Positions 35,570 to 43,666 of a stretch of DNA of 61,056 nucleotides are shown here, piece by piece. The notes below the pieces were generated by a model. It had not been told where the DNA came from and did not search any database. It saw nothing but the letters and a program-made list of their open reading frames with translations. The position numbers and the translations under genes are program-made. The DNA comes from Spirochaetaceae bacterium (GTDB taxonomy: Bacteria; Spirochaetota; Spirochaetia; DSM-27196; PWMO01), in the NCBI GenBank assembly GCA_007693325.1, contig REDW01000115.1:1-61056 (forward strand), read 5' to 3'. Numbering within the stretch: the stretch's first letter is position 1; each line of letters begins with the position of its first letter.

Positions 35570-36835
35570 ATGACGTGGGTAGATATTCCTCCAGCCAGCC
35601 GTACCGAGCTCAAGCAGAAGTATCAACTACGATACGATGTGTATTCCAAGGCATTACACGAGGTACAGCGCCGTTTGCGCGCATCGCTGGGTCGTGTCGG
35701 ATTAACACCAACCATAAAGTATCGGGTGAAGGGTTTTGACAGTTACTACGATAAGGTCCTCAGACGCATGAAGCAGAACGGGCTGAAGCAACGCAAGCTG
35801 CAGTTGACAGACCTGCTCGGCATTCGCGCGGTCTGTCCATTCATGTCAGACCTCAAGGAGATCGAACAGCATATTCAGCAGGAGTTCCGCGTGGTGGAGG
35901 TGGAGCGCAAGGGGGCTCACTTTTCCAGCCGCGAGTTTGGCTACGAGTCCACTCACGTGCTGATCGAGCTGCCCGAGGACATCGAGGAGAGCTTTCATCT
36001 CGACGAAGATCTGATAGTCGAGATACAGCTGCGCACCAATCTGCAGGACGCGTGGGCCGAGGTCGAGCATGAACTCATCTACAAGAGCGAATTCACGCCC
36101 TTCGATGAGCCGCTGCAGCGCAAGCTGGCCGCGCTGAACGCAAATCTCACTCTGGCTGACATCGTTTTTCAGGAAATTCGTGACTACCAGCGACAGCTTC
36201 ACGCCGAATTGTCCAAGCGTCGGCGGGAGTTCTGGCAACGGATTCAGGATGCCGGACGTGATCAGCAGACACCGGCCTCGGCGGAGGCACAGAATAACGT
36301 TGCAGTGGACGATGAACTGGGCATACCCGATGTCATCGACCCTGCGCTGGTAGCCGCGGTAAGCGATTCGGTGGATAACATGCTTCTCAAGGCGCTCTAT
36401 GCGCACAATCAGCAGCAGTTCAAGAAAGCGATCTCGATATACTCCAGGATCCTGCAGCAGGATCCCAAAGCGCATATCCAGGCAATCGTTCATATTCATC
36501 GCGGAATGGCGTACTTCGCCGAGTCGGATTACGAGAACGCAATAGCCGATTTCAGCCGCACGCTGGAACTCGATGATGACAACTGGAAGGCGTACTACTA
36601 TCGGGGCGTGGTCAAGCGGCTGCTCGGCCGGCACGACGAAGCTCTCTGTGACTTTGATGCCGGACTATCCGTGGACGGGTTTCAGTTCGACACGCTGCTT
36701 GCGCGCGCGCAGCTCTACTTTGAACGCGGACAGTTTGAACGCACCCTCGAAGATTGTGGCACCGCTCTCAACGTGTTTCCCGATTCAGCCGAGGTTCTCG
36801 ACCTGAAACGGCGCGCCGGCGCCGCGCTGCGTTAG
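35570..36835 (+). CDS. Small alarmone synthetase with C-terminal TPR domain
   Basis: Residues 1 to about 230 are a RelA/SpoT synthetase domain with the catalytic set visible: YRVKGFDSYYDKVLRR (Arg52, Lys54), DLLGIRAVCPF (Asp81, Arg86), GYESTH (Tyr125, His129), and VEIQLRTNLQDAWAEVEHELIYK-type motif with Glu151. It should make (p)ppGpp from ATP and GDP/GTP. There is no HD hydrolase, TGS or ACT domain. Residues about 255-421 contain three to four TPR units (LYAHNQQQFKKAISIY, GMAYFAESDYENAIADF, ARAQLYFERGQFERTLEDC), so protein partners may control it. An HPt gene follows after 15 bases. The synthetase call is firm; regulation is inference. Confidence 0.88.
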   Translation: MTWVDIPPASRTELKQKYQLRYDVYSKALHEVQRRLRASLGRVGLTPTIKYRVKGFDSYYDKVLRRMKQNGLKQRKLQLTDLLGIRAVCPFMSDLKEIEQHIQQEFRVVEVERKGAHFSSREFGYESTHVLIELPEDIEESFHLDEDLIVEIQLRTNLQDAWAEVEHELIYKSEFTPFDEPLQRKLAALNANLTLADIVFQEIRDYQRQLHAELSKRRREFWQRIQDAGRDQQTPASAEAQNNVAVDDELGIPDVIDPALVAAVSDSVDNMLLKALYAHNQQQFKKAISIYSRILQQDPKAHIQAIVHIHRGMAYFAESDYENAIADFSRTLELDDDNWKAYYYRGVVKRLLGRHDEALCDFDAGLSVDGFQFDTLLARAQLYFERGQFERTLEDCGTALNVFPDSAEVLDLKRRAGAALR

Positions 36836-36850
36836 GACGGAGGTAGTGAA

Positions 36851-37213
36851 GTGAGTGATCAACGCAGATCCAATAACGAAATCGATCAGATGATTTCAAC
36901 CTACCGTGACTCGCCGGAGCTGTTGAGCGAGATCTTTGCTATCTTTCTCGATGAGGCGCCCCGGCGTTTGCAAGCGCTGCAGCAGGCGGCCGCGCAGCGT
37001 GACTTCGACTCGGCGCGGCGCGCCGCACATTCGCTGGCCAACACTACCGGAACGCTGCGCGCCGACGACGCGTTGAAAGCTGCCAGGGCAGCCGAGAGCG
37101 CTGCGCGTTCAGCTGACGGGGCGGGGTTAGAGCAAGCCGTCGGCGATCTCGTACAGGCTGTCGGAGAGGTGGTTGCTGCAATTGAAGCGTACCGCAGCGG
37201 CGCGGTTGATTGA
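36851..37213 (+). CDS. Orphan HPt (histidine phosphotransfer) protein
   Basis: The 120-residue helical protein has the HPt signature around ARRAAHSLANTTGTLRA with His60 as the expected phosphorylation site; the usual Lys after HxL is Ala63 here. Preceding helices (LLSEIFAIFLDEAPRRLQAL) fit the four-helix bundle. It would relay phosphate between a hybrid kinase and a response regulator, but none of these is adjacent; the nearest kinase is the PAS kinase at 38823. GTG start with GGAGG nearby, 15 bases after the alarmone synthetase gene. Confidence 0.8.
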   Translation: MSDQRRSNNEIDQMISTYRDSPELLSEIFAIFLDEAPRRLQALQQAAAQRDFDSARRAAHSLANTTGTLRADDALKAARAAESAARSADGAGLEQAVGDLVQAVGEVVAAIEAYRSGAVD

Positions 37214-37218
37214 GCCGG

Positions 37219-37569
37219 CTAGTCGAACAGTGACTCGGGACGGCGTTCCGGAATCGGTTGCGGTTCTTGACCGCTCGCGGCAAACTCCCGGCTGAGGAAG
37301 AGCGCGCAGAAACAGTGACCGTACTGCTGTTGATCCGGGACGTTGTAATCGCACGGACAGATAATGTCCCGGTCTTTCTGTCGCTCTCCGCTGCCATCGC
37401 GACAGGGGCACAGGAAGTAGCCGTAGCGCGCGTAGTTCTGCCGCAGGCCAGAGACCAGGTCGTCCAGGAACTGCGGATCCTTATTCAGCTCCCATCCCTG
37501 GTGTGCAGCAACCCGACGCACAAACTCGTAGACATCCTGTTGCGATTTCTCTTTGGACCGCCTGGACAC
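37219..37569 (-). CDS. Ferredoxin-thioredoxin reductase catalytic (beta) subunit-like protein
   Basis: The 116-residue protein has the six cysteines of FTR catalytic chains in CPC...CPC...CFC (Cys54, 56, 71, 73, 86, 88) within GYFLCPCRDG, IICPCDYNVPD and YGHCFCALF. These hold a 4Fe-4S cluster next to a redox disulfide. Spacing is CPC-X14-CPC-X12-CFC, against CPC-X16-CPC-X8-CHC in plant-type enzymes, and the His of CHC is Phe. The GTG at 37569 is chosen for AGGA eight bases upstream and its place 11 bases after the glutaredoxin stop. The two genes form a pair, so the likely electron path is ferredoxin to FTR to glutaredoxin. Confidence 0.85.
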   Translation of the reverse strand: MSRRSKEKSQQDVYEFVRRVAAHQGWELNKDPQFLDDLVSGLRQNYARYGYFLCPCRDGSGERQKDRDIICPCDYNVPDQQQYGHCFCALFLSREFAASGQEPQPIPERRPESLFD

Positions 37570-37579
37570 GCCGGCAGTC

Positions 37580-37891
37580 CTACGCGATACCGATTTCGCT
37601 GCGCCAGCGGTTCTCGTTGAACCCGGACAGCGCGCGTTGATCGTCGATGACCAGCACCGGAAAGACCGGGATATTGTCATACTTCTGCTTCAGCTCGGAC
37701 TTAACCCGGACTTTCAGCTGTGGATCGATCTTATCCAGGTAGATGTAGCGAAACGAGATATCCTGATCTTTGAGAAAATCGATAGCGCGCTTGCAGAAGG
37801 CGCAGGTGGACAGGGCATAGATTGTAAGCGAATGGTCGCTACTGCTGAGCTCTTCAACGGTGAAATCGAGTGTGTCTATTGCGCTTGCCAT
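37580..37891 (-). CDS. Glutaredoxin-like protein
   Basis: The 103-residue thioredoxin-fold protein has a CAFC active site (Cys30, Cys33) in ALSTCAFCKRAIDFL, followed by YIYLDKIDP and the cis-proline element NIPVFPVLVIDD. It is the first gene of a two-gene unit with the FTR catalytic subunit and is likely its redox partner. No glutathione reductase or thioredoxin gene is nearby. The start ATG at 37891 is the only one consistent with family length. Confidence 0.87.
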   Translation of the reverse strand: MASAIDTLDFTVEELSSSDHSLTIYALSTCAFCKRAIDFLKDQDISFRYIYLDKIDPQLKVRVKSELKQKYDNIPVFPVLVIDDQRALSGFNENRWRSEIGIA

Positions 37892-37973
37892 GATCTGCTA
37901 AGGATATCGGCCGGCAGGAGCTTATGCAAGCCCCGCCGGCGTCGGGTTTCCCGGCGTGGGCGGGAGCGCACGC

Positions 37974-38792
37974 TTACGCCTGCCCGGGGCTGACATCAGG
38001 TTTGGTTTCAAAACGTTCGAGACGCCGCTCAAGGTCTTCAAGCTTGTGCTGCAAGCTTCTGATGGTGCTCTCGAGACGCCGCTTCTCGCGCTGCAGTTGC
38101 CGCAGCGGGTCCTGCTGTTCGGCCGATCCGTTGACCAGCGCCCTGATCGAGTCACGGCTCTTACCGGCGGCAAACGCCTCGGTTGCCTGCCCGCGCCTGG
38201 CCGGATCGGCGATGCCCGCCAGCACTTTCATGTTCTCGTAACCGACCTCGGGTGGTACATCGTAGGAGTGCATGCGAATCAGGCTGCCTGCGGTGCGGGA
38301 TTCGAGCCGCAGTACGCGCTCAACGTAATCGTCAAAGCGCATGCGGTGCTGTTCGCACAGTTGCTGCGCCTCGAGCAGCGCCTCGCCAAACTCCTTCATA
38401 ATGCGGCCGCCGCCGGCCAGATAGCGGCTGCGGATACGCTCGGTCAGCGCCAGGAAGTCGGGGTCGCTGTCAAAGATGTTGCGGTAGACACCGATTTGTT
38501 CGGCTCGCTCCAGCAACTGGTGTAGAATGCGGCGGAACTCTATGGTGTGCGGTCGTGGCCCTACCGGTACCGCCGAGCGCGTGAAGTGCAGGTGGTGGGC
38601 AAACTCGTGCACCGCGGTATACATCATTGCGTTGTCGCTGTCGAAGTTTCTATTGTGCAGGATGATCTCGCGCTTGTCCGGATAGTAGAGGCCATTGGCC
38701 TTGCGGCTGACCTTGCCCGAGAGAATGACACTGAAGTCCTCTACATCCGGATCGAGCCGTAACAGCTCTGCTTTGACTTGATCTTGATTCAT
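37974..38792 (-). CDS. Putative HExxH zinc metalloprotease-like protein with coiled coil
   Basis: I do not recognise a named family. The 272-residue protein has HEFAHH at residues 62-67 in TAVHEFAHHLHF, the pattern of zincin metalloproteases, preceded by a beta-rich segment (GLYYPDKREIILHNRNF) as in minimal gluzincin/metzincin domains. The C-terminal 60 residues are a coiled coil (LRQLQREKRRLESTIRS...). There is no signal peptide, so it would act in the cytoplasm. A third zinc ligand is not obvious. It is divergent from the PAS kinase gene, whose promoter lies within its 5' end. Confidence 0.65.
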   Translation of the reverse strand: MNQDQVKAELLRLDPDVEDFSVILSGKVSRKANGLYYPDKREIILHNRNFDSDNAMMYTAVHEFAHHLHFTRSAVPVGPRPHTIEFRRILHQLLERAEQIGVYRNIFDSDPDFLALTERIRSRYLAGGGRIMKEFGEALLEAQQLCEQHRMRFDDYVERVLRLESRTAGSLIRMHSYDVPPEVGYENMKVLAGIADPARRGQATEAFAAGKSRDSIRALVNGSAEQQDPLRQLQREKRRLESTIRSLQHKLEDLERRLERFETKPDVSPGQA

Positions 38793-38805
38793 ATCGCTCT
38801 ATAAT
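38778..38805 (+). promoter_or_regulatory. Sigma70-type promoter for the PAS histidine kinase
   Basis: TTGATC (38778-38783) is 16 bases before a consensus TATAAT (38800-38805). The start near 38811 is close to the ATG at 38823, which is preceded by AGAGGGG. The -35 region overlaps the first codons of the divergent HExxH gene. Confidence 0.6.
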
Positions 38806-38822
38806 AGACCATAAGAGGGGTT

Positions 38823-40112
38823 ATGGCGAAGGCGGTTCACGACAGGCAGGAGATCATGAAACTGCTCAACTCCCTGGTCAATGGAAATTACCAGGAGTTG
38901 CCGCCGGAACAGTATCCGGATTCCGAAGAGCGGGAGTTTGTCCGTATCATCAACACGCTGTACCGGCAGCGTCAGCAGATTCAACAGTCATGGAGTGACA
39001 CCCTGCAGCGCAGCGAGAAACGGCTGCGCGAGATCATCGAAACCACACCAGTGGGAATCTGTATTACCAACCAGAGTGGAAACTTTGAATACGTCAATCC
39101 TCCCTACTGCCGGCTCTACCAATACGAGGCTGCCGAACTGCTGGGCAAACATTTCACCACGGTGGTGCCCGAAGGTGATCGTGACAGTCTGACTGAGCTG
39201 CACGAGGAGTTCATGGGCGGGCGCTGTGAACTGCGTGGTGAATGGACCGTCCGGCGCAAAGACGGATCGCTGCTCAATATTCTGGCCGACGCCGCCTACA
39301 TAGTCGATGTGGACGAGCAGCCGAAGAAGGTCACCTTTGTTGTCGATATCACCGACCGCAAGCGAGCCGAAGAACAGCTGCAGGAGACTGTGTCGCGTTT
39401 GCACAGCGAGATCGAGGAACGCAAGCGTATCGAGAAGGTCAAGCGCGAGGTAGAACGCATAATCCAGCACGACCTGCGTAATCCGCTGAACGGAATTCTG
39501 ACCGCAACCGAGCTGCTGCTGCGCGACGATCTGAGTGAAAGCCAGAAAGAGCTCGCACTGCTTATCCGTGAATCGGGCAGGAAGCTCAATACAATGATCA
39601 ACAGCTCGATGGATATCGTGCGCATGGAGGAGGGCAGTTACACACTCGAGGTGCAGCAGCTGAATCTGTTCCATGTGTTGAGTGACTGCCGCGCCGAGAC
39701 AATCGGTATAGCACGCAAATACGGTGTCAGGTTGGTATTTGAGGTTGACGGAGAGCCGATCGACTGGAACGCACACTTCACCGTGTACGCCGAGGAGATC
39801 TATCTCGAAGATATGCTGGTCAACCTGATCCGCAACGCCATTGAAGCGTCGCAGCCGAATGATGAGGTGCGCGTCAGCGTCACAACCGGCGATCCCTACG
39901 TGGTAGACATTCACAACCCGGCGCCGATTGCGCACGAGATCCGTGACAGGTTCTTCGAGCGCTACTCGACCTTTGGCAAGCCCGACGGCAACGGGCTTGG
40001 AACCTACATTGCCCGGTTGATCGCCCGCGTTCACAACGGCGATATCGACTTCACCTCGAACCAGAGCGATGGTACTCACCTGATCGTGAGCATGCCGCGT
40101 TCGGTGGTCTGA
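38823..40112 (+). CDS. Cytoplasmic PAS-domain sensor histidine kinase
   Basis: This 429-residue kinase has no membrane segment. Order of domains: a short helical N-terminus, a PAS domain (residues about 67-180, IIETTPVGICITNQSG), a coiled coil, the dimerisation helix with the phosphorylated His216 in IIQHDLRNPLNGIL, and the HATPase domain with N-box LVNLIRNAIEAS and G-box GNGLGTYIARLI. It should autophosphorylate in response to an internal signal. No response regulator is adjacent, so it may use the HPt protein at 36851 or a distant partner; that is inference. Confidence 0.92.
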   Translation: MAKAVHDRQEIMKLLNSLVNGNYQELPPEQYPDSEEREFVRIINTLYRQRQQIQQSWSDTLQRSEKRLREIIETTPVGICITNQSGNFEYVNPPYCRLYQYEAAELLGKHFTTVVPEGDRDSLTELHEEFMGGRCELRGEWTVRRKDGSLLNILADAAYIVDVDEQPKKVTFVVDITDRKRAEEQLQETVSRLHSEIEERKRIEKVKREVERIIQHDLRNPLNGILTATELLLRDDLSESQKELALLIRESGRKLNTMINSSMDIVRMEEGSYTLEVQQLNLFHVLSDCRAETIGIARKYGVRLVFEVDGEPIDWNAHFTVYAEEIYLEDMLVNLIRNAIEASQPNDEVRVSVTTGDPYVVDIHNPAPIAHEIRDRFFERYSTFGKPDGNGLGTYIARLIARVHNGDIDFTSNQSDGTHLIVSMPRSVV

Positions 40113-40123
40113 CGGGTGCTCCC

Positions 40124-40152
40124 TTGAACAAGCGGCCGGCAACGTGTAGAGT
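40124..40152 (+). promoter_or_regulatory. Possible promoter for the SDR gene
   Basis: TTGAAC (40124-40129) is 17 bases before TAGAGT (40147-40152). The -10 is weak. A GGAAAGGA stretch precedes the ATG at 40199. It lies in the 86-base gap after the kinase gene. Confidence 0.3.
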
Positions 40153-40198
40153 TGGGCCGTAATCTTCAGCAGAGTTCCGCGGAAAGGATAATCTTTGT

Positions 40199-41005
40199 AT
40201 GGCCGGTGCGCAGGCTCGACAGACCGTTCTCATTACCGGAGCCTCCAGCGGAATAGGTTACCAGCTGGCGCGCGTCTTTGCGCGTGAGGGCTATGATCTG
40301 GTACTGGTGGCACGGCGCGAGCAGCAGCTCGAGGAGCTGGCGGGCAGACTGCGCGAGACCGGCTCGGCGGTGTGGGTGCTGCCGTGCGACCTGAGCCGGC
40401 GTAGCGCGGTGCGTGAGCTGTATCGCAGTGTACAGCAGCTCGGGCGTCCAATTGACGTATTGGTCAATAACGCCGGATTTGGCGAACACGGCGGTTTCGC
40501 GGCCGGCAACCTGGATCGGATGCTCACGATGATCGATCTCAACGTCGCTGCACTGACGCACCTGACGCGGCTGTTTGTGCCGGATATGCAGGAGCGCCGT
40601 GCTGGACGCGTACTCAACCTTGCCTCGGTGGCGTCATTTCAGCCCGGGCCGTTGATGGCCGTGTACTACGCCACCAAGGCGTACGTGCTTTCGCTGTCCG
40701 AGGCGCTAGCCGAAGAGCTGGCCCCGTCTGGTATTGTTGTGAGCGCGTTGTGCCCCGGGCCAACCGCGTCGGAATTCCAGCGCGAGGCCGGGCTGGATCA
40801 GGTGCCGTTCTATCAACGCGTCAGGATGCCGAGCGCAGAATCAGTGGCGGAGTACGGCTATCGGGCGCTGATGCGCGGCAAGCGGGTCGCAGTCAACAGT
40901 GTACTGTTTCGGATCTCGATATTTCTGATCCGATTCATGCCCAGGCGCCTGGTTGCTATCAGCGTCAGAAAACTTCAAGAGAAGCGTAGAGTCAATACCA
41001 ATTAA
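40199..41005 (+). CDS. Short-chain dehydrogenase/reductase
   Basis: The 268-residue protein is a classical SDR: cofactor loop TGASSGIG at residues 13-20, NNAGFGEHG, catalytic Ser in ASVASFQ, and Tyr/Lys in YYATKAYV. Basic residues after the second strand (ARREQQ) favour NADP(H). The C-terminal hydrophobic stretch (FRISIFLIRFMPRRLVAI) suggests membrane association, as in the DltE/SadH-like group. Substrate unknown. It is followed after 17 bases by the aldolase gene, probably in the same transcript. Confidence 0.87.
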   Translation: MAGAQARQTVLITGASSGIGYQLARVFAREGYDLVLVARREQQLEELAGRLRETGSAVWVLPCDLSRRSAVRELYRSVQQLGRPIDVLVNNAGFGEHGGFAAGNLDRMLTMIDLNVAALTHLTRLFVPDMQERRAGRVLNLASVASFQPGPLMAVYYATKAYVLSLSEALAEELAPSGIVVSALCPGPTASEFQREAGLDQVPFYQRVRMPSAESVAEYGYRALMRGKRVAVNSVLFRISIFLIRFMPRRLVAISVRKLQEKRRVNTN

Positions 41006-41022
41006 CGAACAGGAGAGAGACT

Positions 41023-42099
41023 ATGACAAAACTCAAGCTCAAGCCCGGAATTGTGTCCGGTACGCAGTTGGATGAACTCTTTGAGTACTGCAAGGAGACT
41101 CAGTGTGCACTTCCGGCGGTCAACGTCATCGGTTCAAGCAGCATCAACGCCGCTATCCGGTCCGCCCGTGAGGCCAATGCGCCAATTATCATTCAGTTCT
41201 CAAACGGAGGCTCGGTGTTCAACGCGGGGAAGTACTTCGACAACACCGATCAGAAGACCGCGATAGCCGGTGGCATAGCCGGCGCGCATCATGTGCGGCT
41301 GATAGCTGAAGCTCACGGGGTTCCGGTAGTGCTGCATACAGACCACTGCGCCAGGAAGCTGTTGCCGTGGATCGACGGCTTGATCGAAGCCGGGCAGCAG
41401 TACTACAAGCAGAACGGCGTTCCGCTGTACAGCTCGCATATGCTCGATCTGTCTGAAGAGACGCTGGAAGACAATATCGCCATCTCAAAGCGATACCTCG
41501 AACGGCTGGCGAAGATCGACATGTACCTCGAGATCGAACTCGGGGTCACCGGCGGCGAAGAGGACGGTGTTGACAACACCGATGTAGATAACTCCAAGCT
41601 CTACACGCAGCCCGACGACGTGCTGGCCGCCTACGACGCGCTCAGCCCCGTCGGCCGGATTACGGTTGCCGCGTCCTTTGGCAACACGCACGGCGTCTAC
41701 AAGCCGGGCAACGTTCAGCTGCGGCCGGATATTCTCAAGCATTCACAGGCCAGGATCTATTCAGAGCGCAAGACTCCCACCGAGAAGCCGTTGAGCCTTG
41801 TGTTCCACGGCGGGTCGGGATCGAGTGAAAAAGAGATTCAGCAGGCGGTGTCATACGGCGTCATCAAGTTCAACATCGATACCGATACCCAGTGGGCTTT
41901 TACGCATCCGATCAAGAAGTACATGGACGAGAACGACGCCTACCTGCGGTCGCAGATCGGTAACCCCGAAGGTGATGACAAGCCGAATAAGAAGTACATC
42001 GATCCGCGCGCGTGGATGGTGCTGGGAGAAAAGGGGATGATTGCGCGCCTGAAAGAAGCGTTCAGCCACCTCAACGCAACCGACAAGTTTGATTTCTAG
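41023..42099 (+). CDS. fbaA: Fructose-bisphosphate aldolase, class II (type A)
   Basis: The enzyme splits fructose-1,6-bisphosphate to the two triose phosphates in glycolysis, using zinc. The 358-residue protein matches E. coli FbaA: LPAVNVIGSSSINAA, the zinc and catalytic residues in VVLHTDHCARKLLPW, EIELGVTGGEEDGVDN, SFGNTHGVY, FHGGSGS and FNIDTDTQWAFT. GGAGAGA precedes the ATG. It is the 3' gene of a pair with the SDR, and a long imperfect inverted repeat follows it. Confidence 0.96.
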   Translation: MTKLKLKPGIVSGTQLDELFEYCKETQCALPAVNVIGSSSINAAIRSAREANAPIIIQFSNGGSVFNAGKYFDNTDQKTAIAGGIAGAHHVRLIAEAHGVPVVLHTDHCARKLLPWIDGLIEAGQQYYKQNGVPLYSSHMLDLSEETLEDNIAISKRYLERLAKIDMYLEIELGVTGGEEDGVDNTDVDNSKLYTQPDDVLAAYDALSPVGRITVAASFGNTHGVYKPGNVQLRPDILKHSQARIYSERKTPTEKPLSLVFHGGSGSSEKEIQQAVSYGVIKFNIDTDTQWAFTHPIKKYMDENDAYLRSQIGNPEGDDKPNKKYIDPRAWMVLGEKGMIARLKEAFSHLNATDKFDF

Positions 42100-42111
42100 A
42101 CGGAGCTGAGC

Positions 42112-42194
42112 AATTCCGGGTAGTCAGGAAGCCGGGGGGCGGCAACCGCCGCCGGGCGGCGGATTCGGCGCTTCGCATGTGCTACCCGGAAATT
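42112..42194. repeat. Imperfect inverted repeat with GC-rich interior after fbaA
   Basis: AATTCCGGGTAG at 42112-42123 pairs with CTACCCGGAAATT at 42182-42194 (one extra base). The 58-base interior is very GC-rich with several nested hairpins built from GGCGG and CCGCC blocks. It sits in the 187-base gap between fbaA and the Mrp operon. It could form a large cruciform or RNA structure, act as a terminator, or be a copy of a dispersed palindromic element; no other copy is visible in this window. Confidence 0.5.
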
Positions 42195-42286
42195 CCACAA
42201 ACCTGGCACTACTCTCCACATGTTGATGAAAACCCGACGTCGTGCTACCGTTCGCTGGGCTCACAGCTCATTTTGCGGACAGGCAC

Positions 42287-42817
42287 ATGGGCAAAAGACT
42301 GACCGACAGGCTTCATCCCACTCCGGGTATCATGGCTTTCATCGCGTTTGCGCTCGTCCTCTACCTGTTCTGGCTGGTCATCGCGGGTAATATCAGTGTA
42401 CCGGTCCTGCTCGCCGGTATACCCATCGTTCTCGCCCCAATCTTTCTGTTCCGCTGGACCAATCGGGCGGTGGTCGGCTCGCCGATACCGCTGCGATTTC
42501 TGCTGCTGGGACCGTTCATCGTGCGTACAGCGTGGGAGATGGTCAAGGCCGCGATTCAGGTTGCCGGGTGGACGCTACGGGTCCGACTTCCGCTGCGCTC
42601 GTGGATCTTTGCCTATCCAACCGAAATCGAAGACCGACTTGGACTGATGTTGCTCTCCAGCGCGATCACGCTGACTCCGGGAACGATATCGGTGGAACTC
42701 GACCGCGTAGAGAAGGTTTTGCACATACACGCGCTGGCTCCGTATGACACGTCGACAGAAGAGGTAGCCGCCGGGGTTCGCCTGCTGGAGCGCGCATTGA
42801 TGAGAGCGCTACCGTGA
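42287..42817 (+). CDS. mrpE: Na+/H+ antiporter subunit E (MnhE/MrpE)
   Basis: First gene of an eight-gene Mrp antiporter operon. The 176-residue protein has two N-terminal membrane helices (FIAFALVLYLFWLVIAG; VPVLLAGIPIVLAPIFLF) and the C-terminal MrpE domain with SSAITLTPGTISVELD, the signature of the family. I chose the ATG at 42287; a GTG at 42242 and an ATG at 42332 are alternatives. Its stop overlaps mrpF by four bases. Confidence 0.9.
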   Translation: MGKRLTDRLHPTPGIMAFIAFALVLYLFWLVIAGNISVPVLLAGIPIVLAPIFLFRWTNRAVVGSPIPLRFLLLGPFIVRTAWEMVKAAIQVAGWTLRVRLPLRSWIFAYPTEIEDRLGLMLLSSAITLTPGTISVELDRVEKVLHIHALAPYDTSTEEVAAGVRLLERALMRALP

Positions 42818-43071
42818 TCGTTGTGGCCATGGTCGTCACGGTTGTTACCGCACTCGCGGCGGTTGTACGGCTGATGCTCGGCCCGTCTCTGGTGGATCGG
42901 ATCGTCGCCGGCTCGGTGATTGGAACGATGCTCTTCGCACTGATCCTGCTGTTCGGATTGCTGCTCGATGAACCGATGATGATCGACGTGGCGCTGGTCT
43001 ATTCGGTACTGCACTTCGCAGACATGTTGATCTACGCCAAATTCCTTGGGCGTCACAGGGGGTTCATGTGA
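42814..43071 (+). CDS. mrpF: Na+/H+ antiporter subunit F (MnhF/MrpF)
   Basis: The 85-residue protein has three membrane helices and the MrpF pattern RLMLGPSLVDRIVAGSVIGT, followed by MIDVALVYSVLHF. It is needed for assembly of the multi-subunit antiporter. GTG start inside the mrpE stop; overlaps mrpG by four bases. Confidence 0.92.
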   Translation: MIVVAMVVTVVTALAAVVRLMLGPSLVDRIVAGSVIGTMLFALILLFGLLLDEPMMIDVALVYSVLHFADMLIYAKFLGRHRGFM

Positions 43072-43418
43072 TACTACGCGAGATCTTGTCGGCCGGGTTT
43101 CTCGGGTTGGCGATGTTTTTCTTCCTTGTAACCGCGGTTGGCCTGTTCCGTTTCCGCAGCTCGTACGCACGTCTGCATATCGCCGGCAAGTGCCTGACCG
43201 GCGGCGCTCTCTCGTCGATCCTCGCCTACCTGGTGGTCGCACCACGTGCGGCGGTATTCGCGCGCCTGGTGATAGCCGCGCTGTTGTTGTTGTTCACCAA
43301 CGCACTCGGCACGCACGCGATTGCACGCGGGGCGCATCACACCGGGGTTGACATTGACACGCTCGAATCGAACAGCATGGAAGGCACCCCGTTCGATCCG
43401 CGCAGAGGCCCGCGATGA
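43068..43418 (+). CDS. mrpG: Na+/H+ antiporter subunit G (MnhG/MrpG)
   Basis: The 116-residue protein has three membrane helices and the MrpG signature FFFLVTAVGLFRFRSSYARLHIAGKC-type segment, then GGALSSILAYLVVA and a short polar tail. GTG start overlapping mrpF by four bases; the stop overlaps the following DUF4040 gene by four bases. It is a structural subunit of the antiporter. Confidence 0.92.
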   Translation: MILREILSAGFLGLAMFFFLVTAVGLFRFRSSYARLHIAGKCLTGGALSSILAYLVVAPRAAVFARLVIAALLLLFTNALGTHAIARGAHHTGVDIDTLESNSMEGTPFDPRRGPR

Positions 43419-43666
43419 TCTGGGTTACGCTGGCTCTGGTGACACTGCTGGTTGTCATCGCGTTTTACGCGGTGATTTGCAGATCGGTCATCGCTGCGAT
43501 CGTAGCGGTGGGCGTATTCAGCTTCGTTGTCAGTGCCATCTTCGTGGCGTTGCGTGCGCCGGACGTGGCGATGACGCAGGCTGTTGTCGGTGCCGGTCTG
43601 ACCACGGCGTTCTTTGTAATTGCCCTGGACAAGACCGAGGCTGCCGATGATCAGGAGTCTCGCTGA
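43415..43666 (+). CDS. MbhD-like subunit (DUF4040; C-terminal part of MrpA)
   Basis: The 83-residue product has three membrane helices and the DUF4040/MbhD motif APDVAMTQAVVGAGLTTAFF. In classical Mrp systems this segment lies in the C-terminal region of MrpA; in archaeal Mbh and some bacterial Mrp operons it is a separate gene, as here. It overlaps mrpG by four bases and the next gene by one base. Confidence 0.88.
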   Translation: MIWVTLALVTLLVVIAFYAVICRSVIAAIVAVGVFSFVVSAIFVALRAPDVAMTQAVVGAGLTTAFFVIALDKTEAADDQESR

